Shown: positions 27,815 through 37,782, numbered from the stretch's first letter. The stretch: 64,000 nt of DNA from Photobacterium phosphoreum (GCF_002954725.1 NZ_MSCQ01000001.1:123489-187488); one strand, 5' to 3'. Notes: generated by a model not told the origin, from the letters alone. Translations and numbers: made by a program.

Positions 27815-28446
27815 CTTAGGTTCTCTGCCTGTTATTTGTTTAACTTATAAGTTTAATTTGTCTATTTTACAATTGAAATCAATAGATTTATTTGTACTTT
27901 TATATATCAACAGATTATCAGTATTAACTTTGAAGACTAAGTATAACTAAATTAATGGTATTGGTGTTACTTACTATGTTATCTCTATGTCAGTTTTTAA
28001 TTATAAAATTGTATGTATGTGTTCCTGCCCATAGATATATTGTATTCAATGTGTTTTTATTTTAAATATTACAGGAATATTTTATATATTTCCTGTTGTA
28101 TCCTGAAATCAGTTAATAGATGACATGTTATAGAAGAGGTTCTTTGTCGTAAAGCAACAAAATAACACGTATTAAGATATGTTATTGATTATGATTTACT
28201 GTGTGCAGTTGTTGTTATTTAACTTTTAAGTAAGCGATTTTATTATCGAATAAAAAAGCATAATAATAATGGTCTAAAAGAGAGTGAGTTATTAAAAATA
28301 AGAATATTTATTATTATAGATAAAGAGTGTTAACACGGGTATTTATTGATTAGATTATGAGTTATAAAAGATAACACTTACTTGGTCTGATGTAGGAATC
28401 GCGGTACACTGCAACCTTAAGATAATGCCTTATGGGATAGATAACA
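27815..28446. other. A+T-rich intergenic region with no gene seen
   Basis: About 630 bases, visibly A+T-rich, between the divergent ATP-grasp and trpR genes. It presumably holds both promoters. No RNA gene, repeat or supported ORF was seen. Confidence 0.6.
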
Positions 28447-28761
28447 ATGGCTGTAGATTCACCGAAGTATAATGACTGGCAGCAGGTTTTAGACTTGCTT
28501 CAGCAAGCTTCTGCACAACAAAGAGATCAGTTACTCTTTAAAGTGTTATTAACTCATGATGAAAGAGAAGCATTAATTGCTCGAGTGAATATTGTCCATG
28601 AGTTACTTAATGGTGAACGTAGTCAGCGTAAAATCAGCGAATTACTCGGTGTCGGGGTAGCAACAATTACTCGAGGTTCCAATGAACTTAAACATCAAGA
28701 TGATGAAACTAAAGCATGGTTAGCTGATTTCTTAGCAAAAAATGGTTCTTCTGCCTCTTAA
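28447..28761 (+). CDS. trpR: Trp operon repressor
   Basis: A 104-residue all-helical repressor matching TrpR: LLTHDEREALIARVNIVHELL, then the helix-turn-helix RSQRKISELLGVGVATITRGSNELK. It binds operators of the tryptophan operon when charged with tryptophan. It is convergent with yjjX, as in E. coli. Confidence 0.94.
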   Translation: MAVDSPKYNDWQQVLDLLQQASAQQRDQLLFKVLLTHDEREALIARVNIVHELLNGERSQRKISELLGVGVATITRGSNELKHQDDETKAWLADFLAKNGSSAS

Positions 28762-28785
28762 TAGCATTTATTATTAGTAGTAGTT

Positions 28786-28817
28786 AACACAGCGCTATTA
28801 TTAATAAACGCTGTGTT
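28786..28817. terminator. Stem-loop between trpR and yjjX
   Basis: AACACAGCG and CGCTGTGTT form a perfect 9-bp stem between the convergent genes. Confidence 0.6.
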
Positions 28818-28821
28818 GTCT

Positions 28822-29337
28822 TTAGTATAATTCAGGATTTAAAAAAGGAATTAACGCTAAAATTAATGCTTGCTGATAGACACTACTACGGCTTAATAAA
28901 TGGTGGGTCAGCATCGCAATGGCACCGCCTTTTTGTTTGACATTTTGTTGAGCAAACATTTCATCCATCACATCTCCTAATTCCATTCCTTGGGCTATTT
29001 TTTCTAATGCCAGTGGCGGTAATGGTAATGATGCAGACCGCGCTGTAGATTTTCTTCCTTGATGTTCAATCACCATCCACGCAAATGTAAAATTGGCGTC
29101 GAGCCCGGCCTCTAAGCCGACGATGTAATCGGCATCGGGATAACGTTCGCGACACGAAATAATGCGGTTATTAGCCCCTAATAATGTTTCTTCACAAGTT
29201 AAAGGCTGATCGCGTACCCCACTAACAGCACTGACACCGGTGGTGGTAAATAATTGCTGTGGAAAGGCGGCGTTAAATGCATCGGTGACGGCGGTAATTT
29301 TTGCGGGATTAGTGGATGCGACAATAATGGTTGGCAT
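28822..29337 (-). CDS. yjjX: Inosine/xanthosine triphosphatase
   Basis: A 171-residue NTPase of the YjjX family that removes non-canonical purine nucleotides. The N-terminal ASTNPAKITAV loop, the YIVGLEAGLD motif and the C-terminal KQKGGAIAMLTHHLLSRSSVYQQAL are characteristic. The slt-(insert)-trpR-yjjX order agrees with E. coli. Confidence 0.92.
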   Translation of the reverse strand: MPTIIVASTNPAKITAVTDAFNAAFPQQLFTTTGVSAVSGVRDQPLTCEETLLGANNRIISCRERYPDADYIVGLEAGLDANFTFAWMVIEHQGRKSTARSASLPLPPLALEKIAQGMELGDVMDEMFAQQNVKQKGGAIAMLTHHLLSRSSVYQQALILALIPFLNPELY

Positions 29338-29411
29338 AATGATATGTTCAGTTAAATGGATAAAAGAAGAAGATTGAAATTAGCCTATTTATGGTATGAA
29401 TTACAGCAAAT

Positions 29412-29446
29412 AAAAAAGCCCATCTAAAAAAGATGAGCTTTTTTTT
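29412..29446 (-). terminator. Rho-independent terminator after the XRE regulator gene
   Basis: AAAAAAGCCCATCT and AGATGAGCTTTTTT stem-loop; it reads as a terminator on the minus strand. Confidence 0.78.
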
Positions 29447-29472
29447 ATCCCCAATTAAGCAGTCCGCTGTGA

Positions 29473-30111
29473 TTAACGGTCGTAAGCCCAATCTGATTGA
29501 ATAATGTAGCCGTGAATTTGGAACTCACCATTATTGACAAATAGGTTAGGGAAATCAGGTTGTGAGGTTGAGAATACAACGCCATCAGCCAGTTGAGTCA
29601 TGTGGTAAAAATCAGGCTCACTGCCACGAACAGAAGCAAACACTGGTTGCTTTGGACGATAAGCTGCTTCTTTAGTTGCTAATGCGTAACTGCCTACTGG
29701 CGCACAATGAGCAATGTTTTCATTATCAATGAACAAGCCTAGACATGCATCACGATCTAAATGTTGGGGAATAGCACGCTTGCTGATCACCTCAACAGAA
29801 TCACCTAAGTTGTAAGCTGAAAAATCTTTACGGTGGATCACAGGAATGTATGTGCACGTTGCTGAGCTATCATGTTCTGTACTGATAGTCGTCGTTGCCT
29901 GTGTACCTGTATCAATTTGTCCTGTTAGGATGTAACCAATTGATGTATTTAGTGTTTCAGCAATCTTTTCTAGTTCACGTACTTCAATGCCGTATTTACC
30001 TGAAAGTTTACGGCTCATTGTACCTTGTTGAAGGCTTAATGCTTCACCAAGTTGCTTTTGACTAATACCTTGAACTTTAGCCAAACGCTTAATTCTTTCT
30101 AAATATTCCAT
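29473..30111 (-). CDS. XRE-family helix-turn-helix regulator with phage-repressor-like C-terminus
   Basis: A 212-residue protein from ATG 30111, preceded by AGGAAG at 8 bases spacing; a longer frame adds 32 implausible residues. The N-terminal HTH is QGISQKQLGEALSLQQGTMS, followed by RKLSGKYGIEVRELEKIAETLN. The C-terminal half has the general look of the S24/LexA-like fold of CI-type repressors, but no Ser/Lys catalytic pair was identified, so self-cleavage is doubtful. The target is unknown. It is a lone gene with its own terminator. Confidence 0.72.
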   Translation of the reverse strand: MEYLERIKRLAKVQGISQKQLGEALSLQQGTMSRKLSGKYGIEVRELEKIAETLNTSIGYILTGQIDTGTQATTTISTEHDSSATCTYIPVIHRKDFSAYNLGDSVEVISKRAIPQHLDRDACLGLFIDNENIAHCAPVGSYALATKEAAYRPKQPVFASVRGSEPDFYHMTQLADGVVFSTSQPDFPNLFVNNGEFQIHGYIIQSDWAYDR

Positions 30112-30207
30112 GTAACTAGCTTCCTGCTTCAAATAGGGGATGTAAATGATAAATTCATTCTCAAGAGTTATAAAACATCTTACCCAAAAGTGTAGAAAAG
30201 GAATCAT

Positions 30208-30657
30208 TGTTACTTAAAAAGTGCGATTGATTTGGTTAAAGAAATATACCCCACAGGAAAGATGGGTAAAAAGTGGAACAAAATACGCAGAAAAAAATAA
30301 GTTTTGAGAATGAGAGGCTAATGTTTTGGTTGTGGCAGTAATCGTTGTATCGTTTTCAATGAGGGCGGTGAAACAATGAAAAATTATAACGTCATGATTT
30401 TTAATAACTTAAAAGTAAACTCTTAAGTGTTAAATAATATAATGCTATTTGTTTTTATTTTTGTAAAATGTTGTGTTTTTTGTAAAATAAATCTTATTAT
30501 TAATAGTTAAATCAATAGTAATATTAAATAGTTTTTATGGGTATTAATTACAGTATTGACTGGGTAAATATTAGCGGTAATTTAAATAGCTATTGATAAT
30601 GATTTTAATACTTAATAGGAATTTAAGCAGTGTTTAAATTGTGTAAGTTGCAAGGTG
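30208..30657. other. Gene-free A+T-rich stretch
   Basis: About 450 bases upstream of the XRE regulator and downstream of ahpF. No ORF, repeat or RNA could be supported. Confidence 0.6.
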
Positions 30658-30695
30658 TAAAAAAGGCCCATCCTCATGAGGGTGGACCTTTTAAA
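30658..30695 (-). terminator. Rho-independent terminator after ahpF
   Basis: AAAAGGCCCATCCTC and GAGGGTGGACCTTTT pair with one mismatch; A and T runs lie on both sides. Confidence 0.82.
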
Positions 30696-30706
30696 TAATA
30701 ATACGA

Positions 30707-32287
30707 CTACTTAGCGATAGGCGCTGGAGTACGAATTAAGTAATCAAATGCGCCTAAACTTGCTTTCGCGCCTTCACCCATCGCAATAATGATTTGCTTG
30801 AAAGGTACAGTAGTGACGTCACCTGCCGCAAAGATACCGTTAACGTTAGTATTACCGTGAGCACCAATTTCGATTTCACCACGTGGTGTTAATGCAACGG
30901 TTGATTCTTTTAGCCATTCAGTATTTGGCACTAAACCAATCTGAACAAAGATACCTGCAAGTTCGATGTGTTTGATTTCATCAGTGTTGCGATCTTTGTA
31001 GCTAATACCTGTAACACGAGTGCCATCGCCAACCACTTCTGTTGTTTGTGCCATTTTAATAATGTCGATGTTAGGCATACTTTCTGCTTTATTGATCAAC
31101 ACTTGGTCAGCACGTAATGTGTCAGCAAATTCAAGTACAGTAACGTGTTCAACAATACCCGCTAGGTCAATTGCCGCTTCAATACCTGAGTTACCACCAC
31201 CGATAACCGCAGTACGTTTGCCTTTAAATAATGGACCATCACAGTGAGGACAGTAAGCCACACCTTTATTACGGTATTCTTGCTCACCTGGGACATTCAT
31301 TTCACGCCAGCGAGCACCGGTACTGATGATCACGCTGCGAGATTTTAAAATTGCACCACTTTCAAGGTAAATATGGGCATAACCATCTTCAGTATCTGCC
31401 GCTGCAACGATGTTCTTAACACGTTGTTCACTCATGATATCAACGTTGTATTGTTTTACGTGCTCTTCTAGGCTTGCTGCTAAATGAGGACCTGTTGTTT
31501 CTTGAACAGAAATAAAGTTTTCGATAGACATAGTATCCATCACCTGACCACCGAAGCGTTCAGCGACAACACCAGTGCGAATACCTTTACGTGCTGCATA
31601 AATAGCGGCAGAAGCACCAGCAGGACCACCGCCAACCACTAATACATCAAAAGGGGCTTTATCATTTAAGCTTGCTGCGGCTTTTTTAGCGGCACCTGTA
31701 TCTAATTTGTTTAGAATTTCAGTTAGCGACATACGACCTTGGCCAAATACTTCACCGTTTACATAAACAGTCGGTACCGCCATGATATTACGTTCAGTGA
31801 CTTCTGCTTGGAAAGCAGCGCCATCAATCATGCTGCTTTTAATACGAGGGTTGATAGCAGCCATCATATTGAAAGCTTGCACAACGTCAGGACAGTTTTG
31901 GCAAGAAAGTGAAATGAAAGTCTCAACGATGATGTCTTGATCTAATGCTGCGATTTGATCGATAACCGCTTGTTCCAGTTTCATTGGGTGACCACCGCTG
32001 TGCAGTAGTGCCAATACCAATGATGTAAATTCGTGACCCATTGGCAGACCAGCAAAGCTCATTGAGGTCTGTTTGGTTGGGTTAACCACTTGCATAACAG
32101 GTTTACGTGCGCTGGCATTATTATCTTCAATAACACTAACTTTATCGTTTAGTTCTGCAATCTCGTAAGCCAGTTCATGCAGTTTTTGTGCAGTGTCACT
32201 ATCGTCTAAACTTAATACCAGTTGGACGTCAGTTTTTAAATTTTCTAAATATGCTTTTAGCTGCTGCTTCATGCTTTGTTCTAACAT
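30707..32287 (-). CDS. ahpF: Alkyl hydroperoxide reductase subunit F
   Basis: A 526-residue flavoprotein. Order: an N-terminal double-thioredoxin domain with SLSCQNCPD (CxxC), an FAD-binding [19 protein letters not shown], the redox-active CPHCD in a thioredoxin-reductase-like NAD domain, and the C-terminal [12 protein letters not shown]. It passes electrons from NADH to AhpC. The start [14 protein letters not shown] with AAGG 7 bases upstream matches E. coli AhpF. It lies 253 bases downstream of ahpC. Confidence 0.96.
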   Translation of the reverse strand: MLEQSMKQQLKAYLENLKTDVQLVLSLDDSDTAQKLHELAYEIAELNDKVSVIEDNNASARKPVMQVVNPTKQTSMSFAGLPMGHEFTSLVLALLHSGGHPMKLEQAVIDQIAALDQDIIVETFISLSCQNCPDVVQAFNMMAAINPRIKSSMIDGAAFQAEVTERNIMAVPTVYVNGEVFGQGRMSLTEILNKLDTGAAKKAAASLNDKAPFDVLVVGGGPAGASAAIYAARKGIRTGVVAERFGGQVMDTMSIENFISVQETTGPHLAASLEEHVKQYNVDIMSEQRVKNIVAAADTEDGYAHIYLESGAILKSRSVIISTGARWREMNVPGEQEYRNKGVAYCPHCDGPLFKGKRTAVIGGGNSGIEAAIDLAGIVEHVTVLEFADTLRADQVLINKAESMPNIDIIKMAQTTEVVGDGTRVTGISYKDRNTDEIKHIELAGIFVQIGLVPNTEWLKESTVALTPRGEIEIGAHGNTNVNGIFAAGDVTTVPFKQIIIAMGEGAKASLGAFDYLIRTPAPIAK

Positions 32288-32403
32288 AATCTTGCCTTTT
32301 TAATTTGTTCACGGCTTAACAGCAGATAATCAATGCGGGTCTACTGTTATACGACATATTGCCTATATAAAAAGGCGTAAATATGTTTTGAATGTCTGTT
32401 AAT

Positions 32404-32446
32404 TAATAAGGCACCAAACATGCGATGTATGTTTGATGCCTTATTA
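32404..32446 (-). terminator. Inverted repeat between ahpC and ahpF
   Basis: AATAAGGCA-CCAAACAT and ATGTTTG-ATGCCTTATT form a long imperfect stem. In this position it probably terminates part of the ahpC transcription, giving less ahpF than ahpC. Confidence 0.6.
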
Positions 32447-32540
32447 CTTTTAAATAAGTAGATTATTTAAAAGTAAGATGAATAATATTTATTTCGGATT
32501 CGGCGTCAAAAACGAATATTGTCATCAATGGTCAATAAGA

Positions 32541-33098
32541 TTAGATCTTACCAACTAGGTCTAGAGAAGGAGTTAGTGTTGCTTCGCCTTCTTTCCATTT
32601 TGCAGGACAAACTTCACCTGGGTGCGCTGCAACATATTGTGCTGCTTTCACTTTACGCATTAGGTCTTCAGCTTCACGGCCAATACCTTCTGCAGTGATT
32701 TCCATTGCTTGGATAACACCTTGTGGGTCCATTAGGAAAGTAGCGCGGTCTGCAAGACCTTGACCTTCACGCATAACGTTGAAGTTATTAGTGATGTTAC
32801 CAGTTTGGTCGCCTACCATGTAGTAGTTGATTTTGCCGATAGTATCAGAGCTGTCGTGCCATGCTTTGTGAGTGAAGTGAGTATCAGTAGATACAGAGAA
32901 TACTTCAACACCGCGAGATTGTAGTTCTGCGTAATGGTCAGCTAGGTCGCCAAGCTCAGTAGGACATACAAAAGTAAAGTCAGCAGGGTAGAAGAAGAAT
33001 ACCGCCCACTTACCTAAAACATCTTTTTCAGTGATGTCTACGAATTTGCCTTCTTTGTATGCAGTAGCGCTAAATGGCTTGATTTCAGTGTTGATCAT
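32541..33098 (-). CDS. ahpC: Alkyl hydroperoxide reductase subunit C (peroxiredoxin)
   Basis: A 185-residue typical 2-Cys peroxiredoxin of the AhpC1 type. The peroxidatic cysteine is C45 in [10 protein letters not shown] and the resolving cysteine is C164 in GEVCPAKW. It reduces H2O2 and organic peroxides using AhpF. A candidate OxyR site lies about 120 bases upstream. Confidence 0.97.
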   Translation of the reverse strand: MINTEIKPFSATAYKEGKFVDITEKDVLGKWAVFFFYPADFTFVCPTELGDLADHYAELQSRGVEVFSVSTDTHFTHKAWHDSSDTIGKINYYMVGDQTGNITNNFNVMREGQGLADRATFLMDPQGVIQAMEITAEGIGREAEDLMRKVKAAQYVAAHPGEVCPAKWKEGEATLTPSLDLVGKI

Positions 33099-33216
33099 AA
33101 TATGGAATCCTTTTGAATATAATTTTAATTCTTTATGCTGTAGTGCAAATCAAATCTCTGGAGCCATTATTGTCAAAACGGGGATATTAAGGAAATCGTT
33201 ACAGCCGATACATTCG

Positions 33217-33253
33217 ATAGCTAGAACCTATTGTTGATAAGCGAATGTTTTAA
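33217..33253 (-). promoter_or_regulatory. Candidate OxyR site upstream of ahpC
   Basis: ATAG-N7-CTAT at 33217-33231 matches half of the OxyR consensus (ATAG-N7-CTAT-N7-ATAG-N7-CTAT); the next two quarter-sites match poorly. Its position fits peroxide induction of ahpC. Confidence 0.4.
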
Positions 33254-33407
33254 TGAAAGGTGATACGTAATAATAGATGTGAGGTCTGAAGGGGATTGTT
33301 AAGGGGATAAACAAAGCTCTGAAGTGGTCAATCAATATTGCTATCGATACTCGCATTGCTATATAGAAGGGATTCATTTACGGATCAGATGGAGTAATAA
33401 GCTTAAT

Positions 33408-33450
33408 AAAAATGTCCTACTTTATTGGATAATAAAGTAGGACATTTTTA
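33408..33450 (-). terminator. Strong terminator after the universal stress protein gene
   Basis: A perfect 19-bp stem from AAAAATGTCCTAC through the TTATT/AATAA turn to GTAGGACATTTTT, around the loop GGAT. It serves the minus-strand operon. Confidence 0.88.
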
Positions 33451-33471
33451 AAAGAGATAACCCGTTTTTTA

Positions 33472-33888
33472 TCAAGAGAAACTTAAAATATCATGGTGAG
33501 TGGCGAGTTTTATTAGAAGAGCATTTTTTGCAAGCAAACTAAAATAATGATGAGAATTTGCCATAACAACCAAATCAACGGATAGCTTTGTCGCCAATCG
33601 TTCAACAGCCATTCCAACAGGCCCTCCGACAATATAAATATGATCTCTATTTAACGTCGTACCAGAAATTAACGCCTTTATTTTATTTTCTAGCGCAACT
33701 TTTTCTGTATTAACAATCTCATCTCCTACTTGGTCTCCTAAATAGGTGTCATCAGAAAATAGCTGATCATCAAGATTCGTTGCATAACCCACAAACAGTT
33801 CTGCATTGAGTTGATCAGCTAACGCAATCGCTTTGAGAAGATAGGGTTTAGAATCGATATCTAGCGCATACAATACTTTTTTATACAT
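33472..33888 (-). CDS. Universal stress protein, UspA family
   Basis: A 138-residue protein from ATG 33888, beginning MYKKVLYALDI with the conserved beta1 motif and an N-terminal Asp. The C-terminal GGPVGMAVERLATKLSVDL resembles the G-x2-G-x9 region; the ATP-binding signature is not clearly complete. It overlaps the upstream HPP gene by 8 bases, indicating translational coupling. A longer frame starting at 33921 would sit inside HPP and is rejected. Confidence 0.8.
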   Translation of the reverse strand: MYKKVLYALDIDSKPYLLKAIALADQLNAELFVGYATNLDDQLFSDDTYLGDQVGDEIVNTEKVALENKIKALISGTTLNRDHIYIVGGPVGMAVERLATKLSVDLVVMANSHHYFSLLAKNALLIKLATHHDILSFS

Positions 33889-34417
33889 CTTTACCTTCTT
33901 TCGGTTTATTAACCCATGCATATTCTAAGCGAGAAACTAATGCATGGTACAACAGTGCAATTAGAACAATGATGCAGCTACCTGCAAAAATCGGATAAAA
34001 CGCGAATAGAATACTGGTATGAGCACCTAACATGATCAATAACGGATTTCCCCCAGCTGGTGGGTGAGTAACATTAAGAATGATCATCATAAAAATCCCC
34101 ACGCCAACCGCCAAGCCGAGAGACCAAAACGTTACAGGTAAAAGATTGGCAAATATAATGCCGATGATCGCTGTCGTCAGGTGACCGAATACGACATTTT
34201 TAGGATGGGCTAAAGGACTTTGTGGTAAACCAAAGACCAACACCATTGTGGCACCAAACGGCGCGACTAATAAATAGTCACCTTTGGCAACACCATCTAC
34301 AAAGGCAAGGATACCAATACATAATGCAGAGCCTGCAGCGGCAACTAACGCAATCATCCACAGTTTATGAGCTGGGTGGGTGATCTTATAATGGATCCCC
34401 TTTGGTATATCAGCCAT
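33881..34417 (-). CDS. HPP family integral membrane protein
   Basis: About 178 residues with four or five hydrophobic segments and the hallmark NVTHPPAGGNPLLI that names the family, plus APFGATMVLVFGLPQSPLAHPKNV. HPP proteins have been linked to nitrite transport in cyanobacteria and plants, but most bacterial members are uncharacterised. It is coupled to a universal stress protein gene, which hints at a stress or energy role. A GTG three codons upstream (34426) is an alternative start. Confidence 0.8.
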   Translation of the reverse strand: MADIPKGIHYKITHPAHKLWMIALVAAAGSALCIGILAFVDGVAKGDYLLVAPFGATMVLVFGLPQSPLAHPKNVVFGHLTTAIIGIIFANLLPVTFWSLGLAVGVGIFMMIILNVTHPPAGGNPLLIMLGAHTSILFAFYPIFAGSCIIVLIALLYHALVSRLEYAWVNKPKEGKDV

Positions 34418-34563
34418 TCGCAACACTTACTTATGAGTACAATATATTAATAGTATATGACAGATGTGCTTTAATGAGATGATTATTAATACTCTATAAG
34501 TATTATCTAAGAATGCGATCATGATCCCACTTTGTGACATTAGCAATTATTAAGCATCATGTT

Positions 34564-34652
34564 CGTTATTCCCGACCGTGAATATTCTAGAGGGTGATAG
34601 AAAATCTACTGCTTTTGCACGATGGGCATTTAATTAATGGGATTGGTATTCG
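34564..34652 (+). repeat. Dispersed palindromic repeat, copy 1
   Basis: About 89 bases resembling a second copy at 60182-60271: both contain CGT(T/C)ATTCCC, a GAGGG(T/C)GATAG core, an AATCTA(C/A)TGCTTTT block and TTAATTAATGG. This copy is degenerate compared with the second. Confidence 0.7.
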
Positions 34653-34724
34653 CTCTGCTAACGTGAGGGGGGAGTTGGGCGACAATAGTGAGGATGGTAA
34701 AGAAGGTGGTCAAATAGCAGGTAT

Positions 34725-34756
34725 AAAAAATGCCAGCTATATAGCCAGCATTTTCT
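34725..34756 (-). terminator. Terminator after the cold-shock gene
   Basis: On the minus strand AAAATGCTGGCTA and TAGCTGGCATTTTTT pair with two wobble positions and end in a T run. Confidence 0.78.
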
Positions 34757-34776
34757 TATTTATCAGCAAAGATAAA

Positions 34777-34989
34777 TTATAAAGCTACAACGTTTGCAGC
34801 TTGAAGACCTTTTTGACCTTGTTCTACTTCAAAAGACACTTTTTGGCCTTCAGCCAATGTCTTGAAGCCTTCAGAAGCGATAGCACGGAAGTGAACGAAT
34901 ACGTCAGCACCGCCGTTGTCTTGAGTAATAAAACCAAAACCTTTCTCTTCGTTAAACCATTTTACTAGACCAGTTGTTGTATTAGACAT
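34777..34989 (-). CDS. Cold-shock protein, CspA family
   Basis: A 70-residue single cold-shock domain with RNP1 KGFGFI and RNP2 VFVHF intact: an RNA chaperone that melts secondary structure. The closest named paralogue (CspA, CspE or other) cannot be decided. A gene-free stretch of nearly 300 bases precedes it, as expected for a long cold-shock 5' leader. Confidence 0.93.
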
Positions 34990-35276
34990 GTGATGCCCCT
35001 TATATAGATGATTAATTAACCGCTAAAATGCGATGTATTAAGTGGTTAAATTATTAATGTTACTGCCAAAACAAGGGAAACACTGAGATACAAAACGATA
35101 ACGTTGATGTAGCTAAAAGTTTAACTGTTACTTGGTGTTGCATTTAATAACGTCCTGAACAACAGAACGAGGCAGATAATAGCACCTGTTCGTTTTTTGT
35201 ACAGCTATTTTTATTGATATTAATGAAAATAATAGTGGTGGTATGAGTTTTTGCTTAGTCATTAATACCCAACTAC
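34990..35276 (-). promoter_or_regulatory. Probable long 5' leader and promoter of the csp gene
   Basis: No ORF is supported in this stretch. csp genes usually have long structured leaders that control translation by temperature; that role is inferred from family knowledge and length only. It also marks the approximate left limit of the accessory region. Confidence 0.35.
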
Positions 35277-35291
35277 CTAATAATACAACGT

Positions 35292-35541
35292 ATAAGGTGA
35301 CTCAAAGCCATTGACCAGCTTGGTCACTTCCTCAAAGTGATGCTTTGTCTCTGGGTGAGAGTCTAAAAATGACTGCGCACTGGTAATCGCATCTTGCTTC
35401 AATGAAATTGGAGCGTCTAGCGTATTTTTACCGTCAGCGTAGCCAGAAATAAAATGACCTTCCATTTTATTAAGTACATGGCGTAACACATCGTCATACG
35501 GACCACAGTGATACCTTTTAAACTGGATTTTATTTAGTTTT
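35292..35541 (-). pseudogene. Fragment of a darG-type antitoxin gene
   Basis: About 250 bases nearly identical, without indels, to 40716-40965 inside the intact darG. The translated piece runs from LRHVLNKMEGHFISGY to LVNGFESPY. Neither the macro domain nor the C-terminal end remains, and the flanks do not match. It is a scar of a second darTG copy or of recombination within the island. Confidence 0.85.
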
Positions 35542-36210
35542 ATAATTGACTGAGTCGAAAAGCATCAGTTATGGCAAATAGATTAAATTAACAGCAGTGC
35601 TACAATCATCACACTTTACGTTAACTCTTAATGGTATGGTATATACCTATAGAGAATACTGGTTGAGGTGATATAACGCGGCATTAGTTGTATTTTTTTT
35701 AACACCTCATCGAAACTGATATTAGGCAAAGAACCGTTTAATTTTAGGGTACGTAATAATAAATAAATTTTAGGATTTATTTATTAATTCAGAGTGTTTG
35801 TAATAAGCCCGTCTGGAGATTGGCAATAATATTGACATAATTAATATTGATTGCATTTAAAGCCATATAAACTCAATTTGTGATAGTCCCCCCAATATAT
35901 ACGTAATAATATTTTTCTGAATTAATCACAAATAAGCTTTATATATCAGAGGCATAAAAACTAAAAAAGACAGTGATTTTTGGTTTTTTTTGAAATTTTC
36001 TTATCTTATATATAGCAAGATACTTGAAGATGTATGGATCTAGGGTGACCATTTCAAAGTATAAAGTTGAAGGTTTAGTGTTCTAAATTAAAACATCATC
36101 ACTCAGAAAATGGTTGCCTCTCTATTTTGCTCTACGCAAGGCATCTTCAGATAGTTTGGCTATATATTATGGAAAATAGTCTCGTTAAATATAAATAGTG
36201 GGAGACAAAA
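35542..36210. other. A+T-rich gene-free region with imperfect inverted repeats
   Basis: About 670 bases with no supported gene. Near its right end, TGAAGATG (about 36025) and CATCTTCA (about 36140) bracket an inner pair GACCATTT / AAATGGTT, giving a MITE-like nested inverted repeat of about 140 bases just before the permease gene. Confidence 0.4.
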
Positions 36211-37722
36211 ATGAGTAATATTGCAACACCAAATAAAAAAATATCTTTATTTAGCGCAGTTGCCCTAAGTGCAACCTGCATGGTGGGGTCTGGGTGGCTG
36301 TTCAGCTCACAGCTTGCTGCAAAAGAAGCTGGAAATTGGGCTTTTCTTGCTTGGGTATTAGCTGCACTGTTAGTGCTATCTGTAGGAATGTGTCTTTCAA
36401 AGGTGGTAGCCATTTACCCTGTTCGAGGGGCAACAACTCGCTCTAGTTCATTATCTCATAACAATGTATTTGGAATGCCGTTTTCTTTTGCCAATTGGTT
36501 TGGCATTATGGTCACTGTCGCCACCGAGGCGCAAGCAACAACACAATACCTTTCAGCGGCCATAGATAAGCAATCTTTGATGGGTGATGATGGTTTAACC
36601 CTTAATGGAAAACTGTTGGCACTGGGAATTTTAGTGCTTTATTTAGTGATTAACTATTATGGGGTTAAGCTATTAGCTAAAATTAATAACGTCATAACCG
36701 TTTTAAAAGTATTTACGCCATTATTTACGATTGGTGTTTTAATGCTTGCACATTTTGATACCAGTAATTTCCATTTAGCTACAACAGGCGGTTTTGGTGC
36801 AGGCTCTGCCATTACAGCAATAGTCGGTGCGGGATTAATTTATTCGTTTAATGGTTTTCAGACAACAGTCGCTTTTGCTAGTGAAATAAAAGATCCTACC
36901 CGCAATATCCCAAAAGCAATTATCTATTCGATTGGGATCGTTCTGACCTTATATTTGTGCTTACAGTTTGCTTTTATGGGTGCCATACCTCATGAAGTTT
37001 TAGCGAATGGTTGGGCATCATTGAATTTCTCGTCCCCTTTAATGAATTTAGCTATATTGCTAGGCATTAACTTCTTAGCGATATTATTAGTTGCCGATAG
37101 TGTTGTTAGTCCATCAGGAACCGGTTATGCCTATTTAGGCTCTGCTTCAAGAATGTTGTACGCGATGGCAAAAGAAGGACAAATGCCAAGATGGATAGCA
37201 AAGTTATGTCCCGTATATAATTTTTCAAAGCGCTCAATGATCATTAATTTTATATTAACGGCTTTAGTGCTTTGGAATGCAAAAAGCTGGGCATCATTGA
37301 TGGTGGTGGTGACGGGATACCATATTATTGGATATATGGCTGCTCCTGTAAGTATGAGTGCCTTAAAACCAAAAACAAAAGCTTTTGGTTTAGTGGTTTT
37401 CACTTGTCTTGGAATGATTATGACGACTATTCCAAGTGGTGATTTATTGATGATGAATATTTCTTTATCTATCTTAGTATTAGTCTTTTGGGTCATCCAA
37501 AGGAAACAAGGCTTTGCTCATTTATTACTATTTTCAGCGCCTTTTATGATCTATTTATGGTTATTATACATCTCTCCAAATTGGATTGTTTCTCTCGCTC
37601 TTTCAATTGCTTTTTTCTTATTTGTTACGAATCAAAAATATGTTGATTTTTGTAAAAAAGAAAAAGAAAAAGGAAAAGAAGAAATAGTTGATGAAGAGAT
37701 AGTTGGTGAAGAGATTGCCTGA
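36211..37722 (+). CDS. APC superfamily amino-acid permease
   Basis: A 503-residue protein with about 12 hydrophobic helices. The N-terminal MVGSGWLFSS matches the unwound helix 1 GSGW/I motif of APC transporters, and FNGFQTTVAFASEIKDPTRNIPKA is the conserved helix 6-7 loop. It may belong near the aspartate/proton symporter group, but the substrate is not certain. A highly charged C-terminal tail (KKEKEKGKEE followed by two DEEIVGEEI-like units) is unusual. It lies in the accessory region beside IS and darG scars, so it was probably acquired. Confidence 0.8.
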   Translation: MSNIATPNKKISLFSAVALSATCMVGSGWLFSSQLAAKEAGNWAFLAWVLAALLVLSVGMCLSKVVAIYPVRGATTRSSSLSHNNVFGMPFSFANWFGIMVTVATEAQATTQYLSAAIDKQSLMGDDGLTLNGKLLALGILVLYLVINYYGVKLLAKINNVITVLKVFTPLFTIGVLMLAHFDTSNFHLATTGGFGAGSAITAIVGAGLIYSFNGFQTTVAFASEIKDPTRNIPKAIIYSIGIVLTLYLCLQFAFMGAIPHEVLANGWASLNFSSPLMNLAILLGINFLAILLVADSVVSPSGTGYAYLGSASRMLYAMAKEGQMPRWIAKLCPVYNFSKRSMIINFILTALVLWNAKSWASLMVVVTGYHIIGYMAAPVSMSALKPKTKAFGLVVFTCLGMIMTTIPSGDLLMMNISLSILVLVFWVIQRKQGFAHLLLFSAPFMIYLWLLYISPNWIVSLALSIAFFLFVTNQKYVDFCKKEKEKGKEEIVDEEIVGEEIA

Positions 37723-37782
37723 AATATTAAAGTTTAGGTAATCAGCCTCAAACACTAAATACAGACAAGCATTCTGGTTCTA

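Noticed and set aside
34594..34782. Plus-strand ORF of 62 codons
   Set aside because: It lies within the dispersed repeat and the csp terminator, has no ribosome binding site and no family resemblance.
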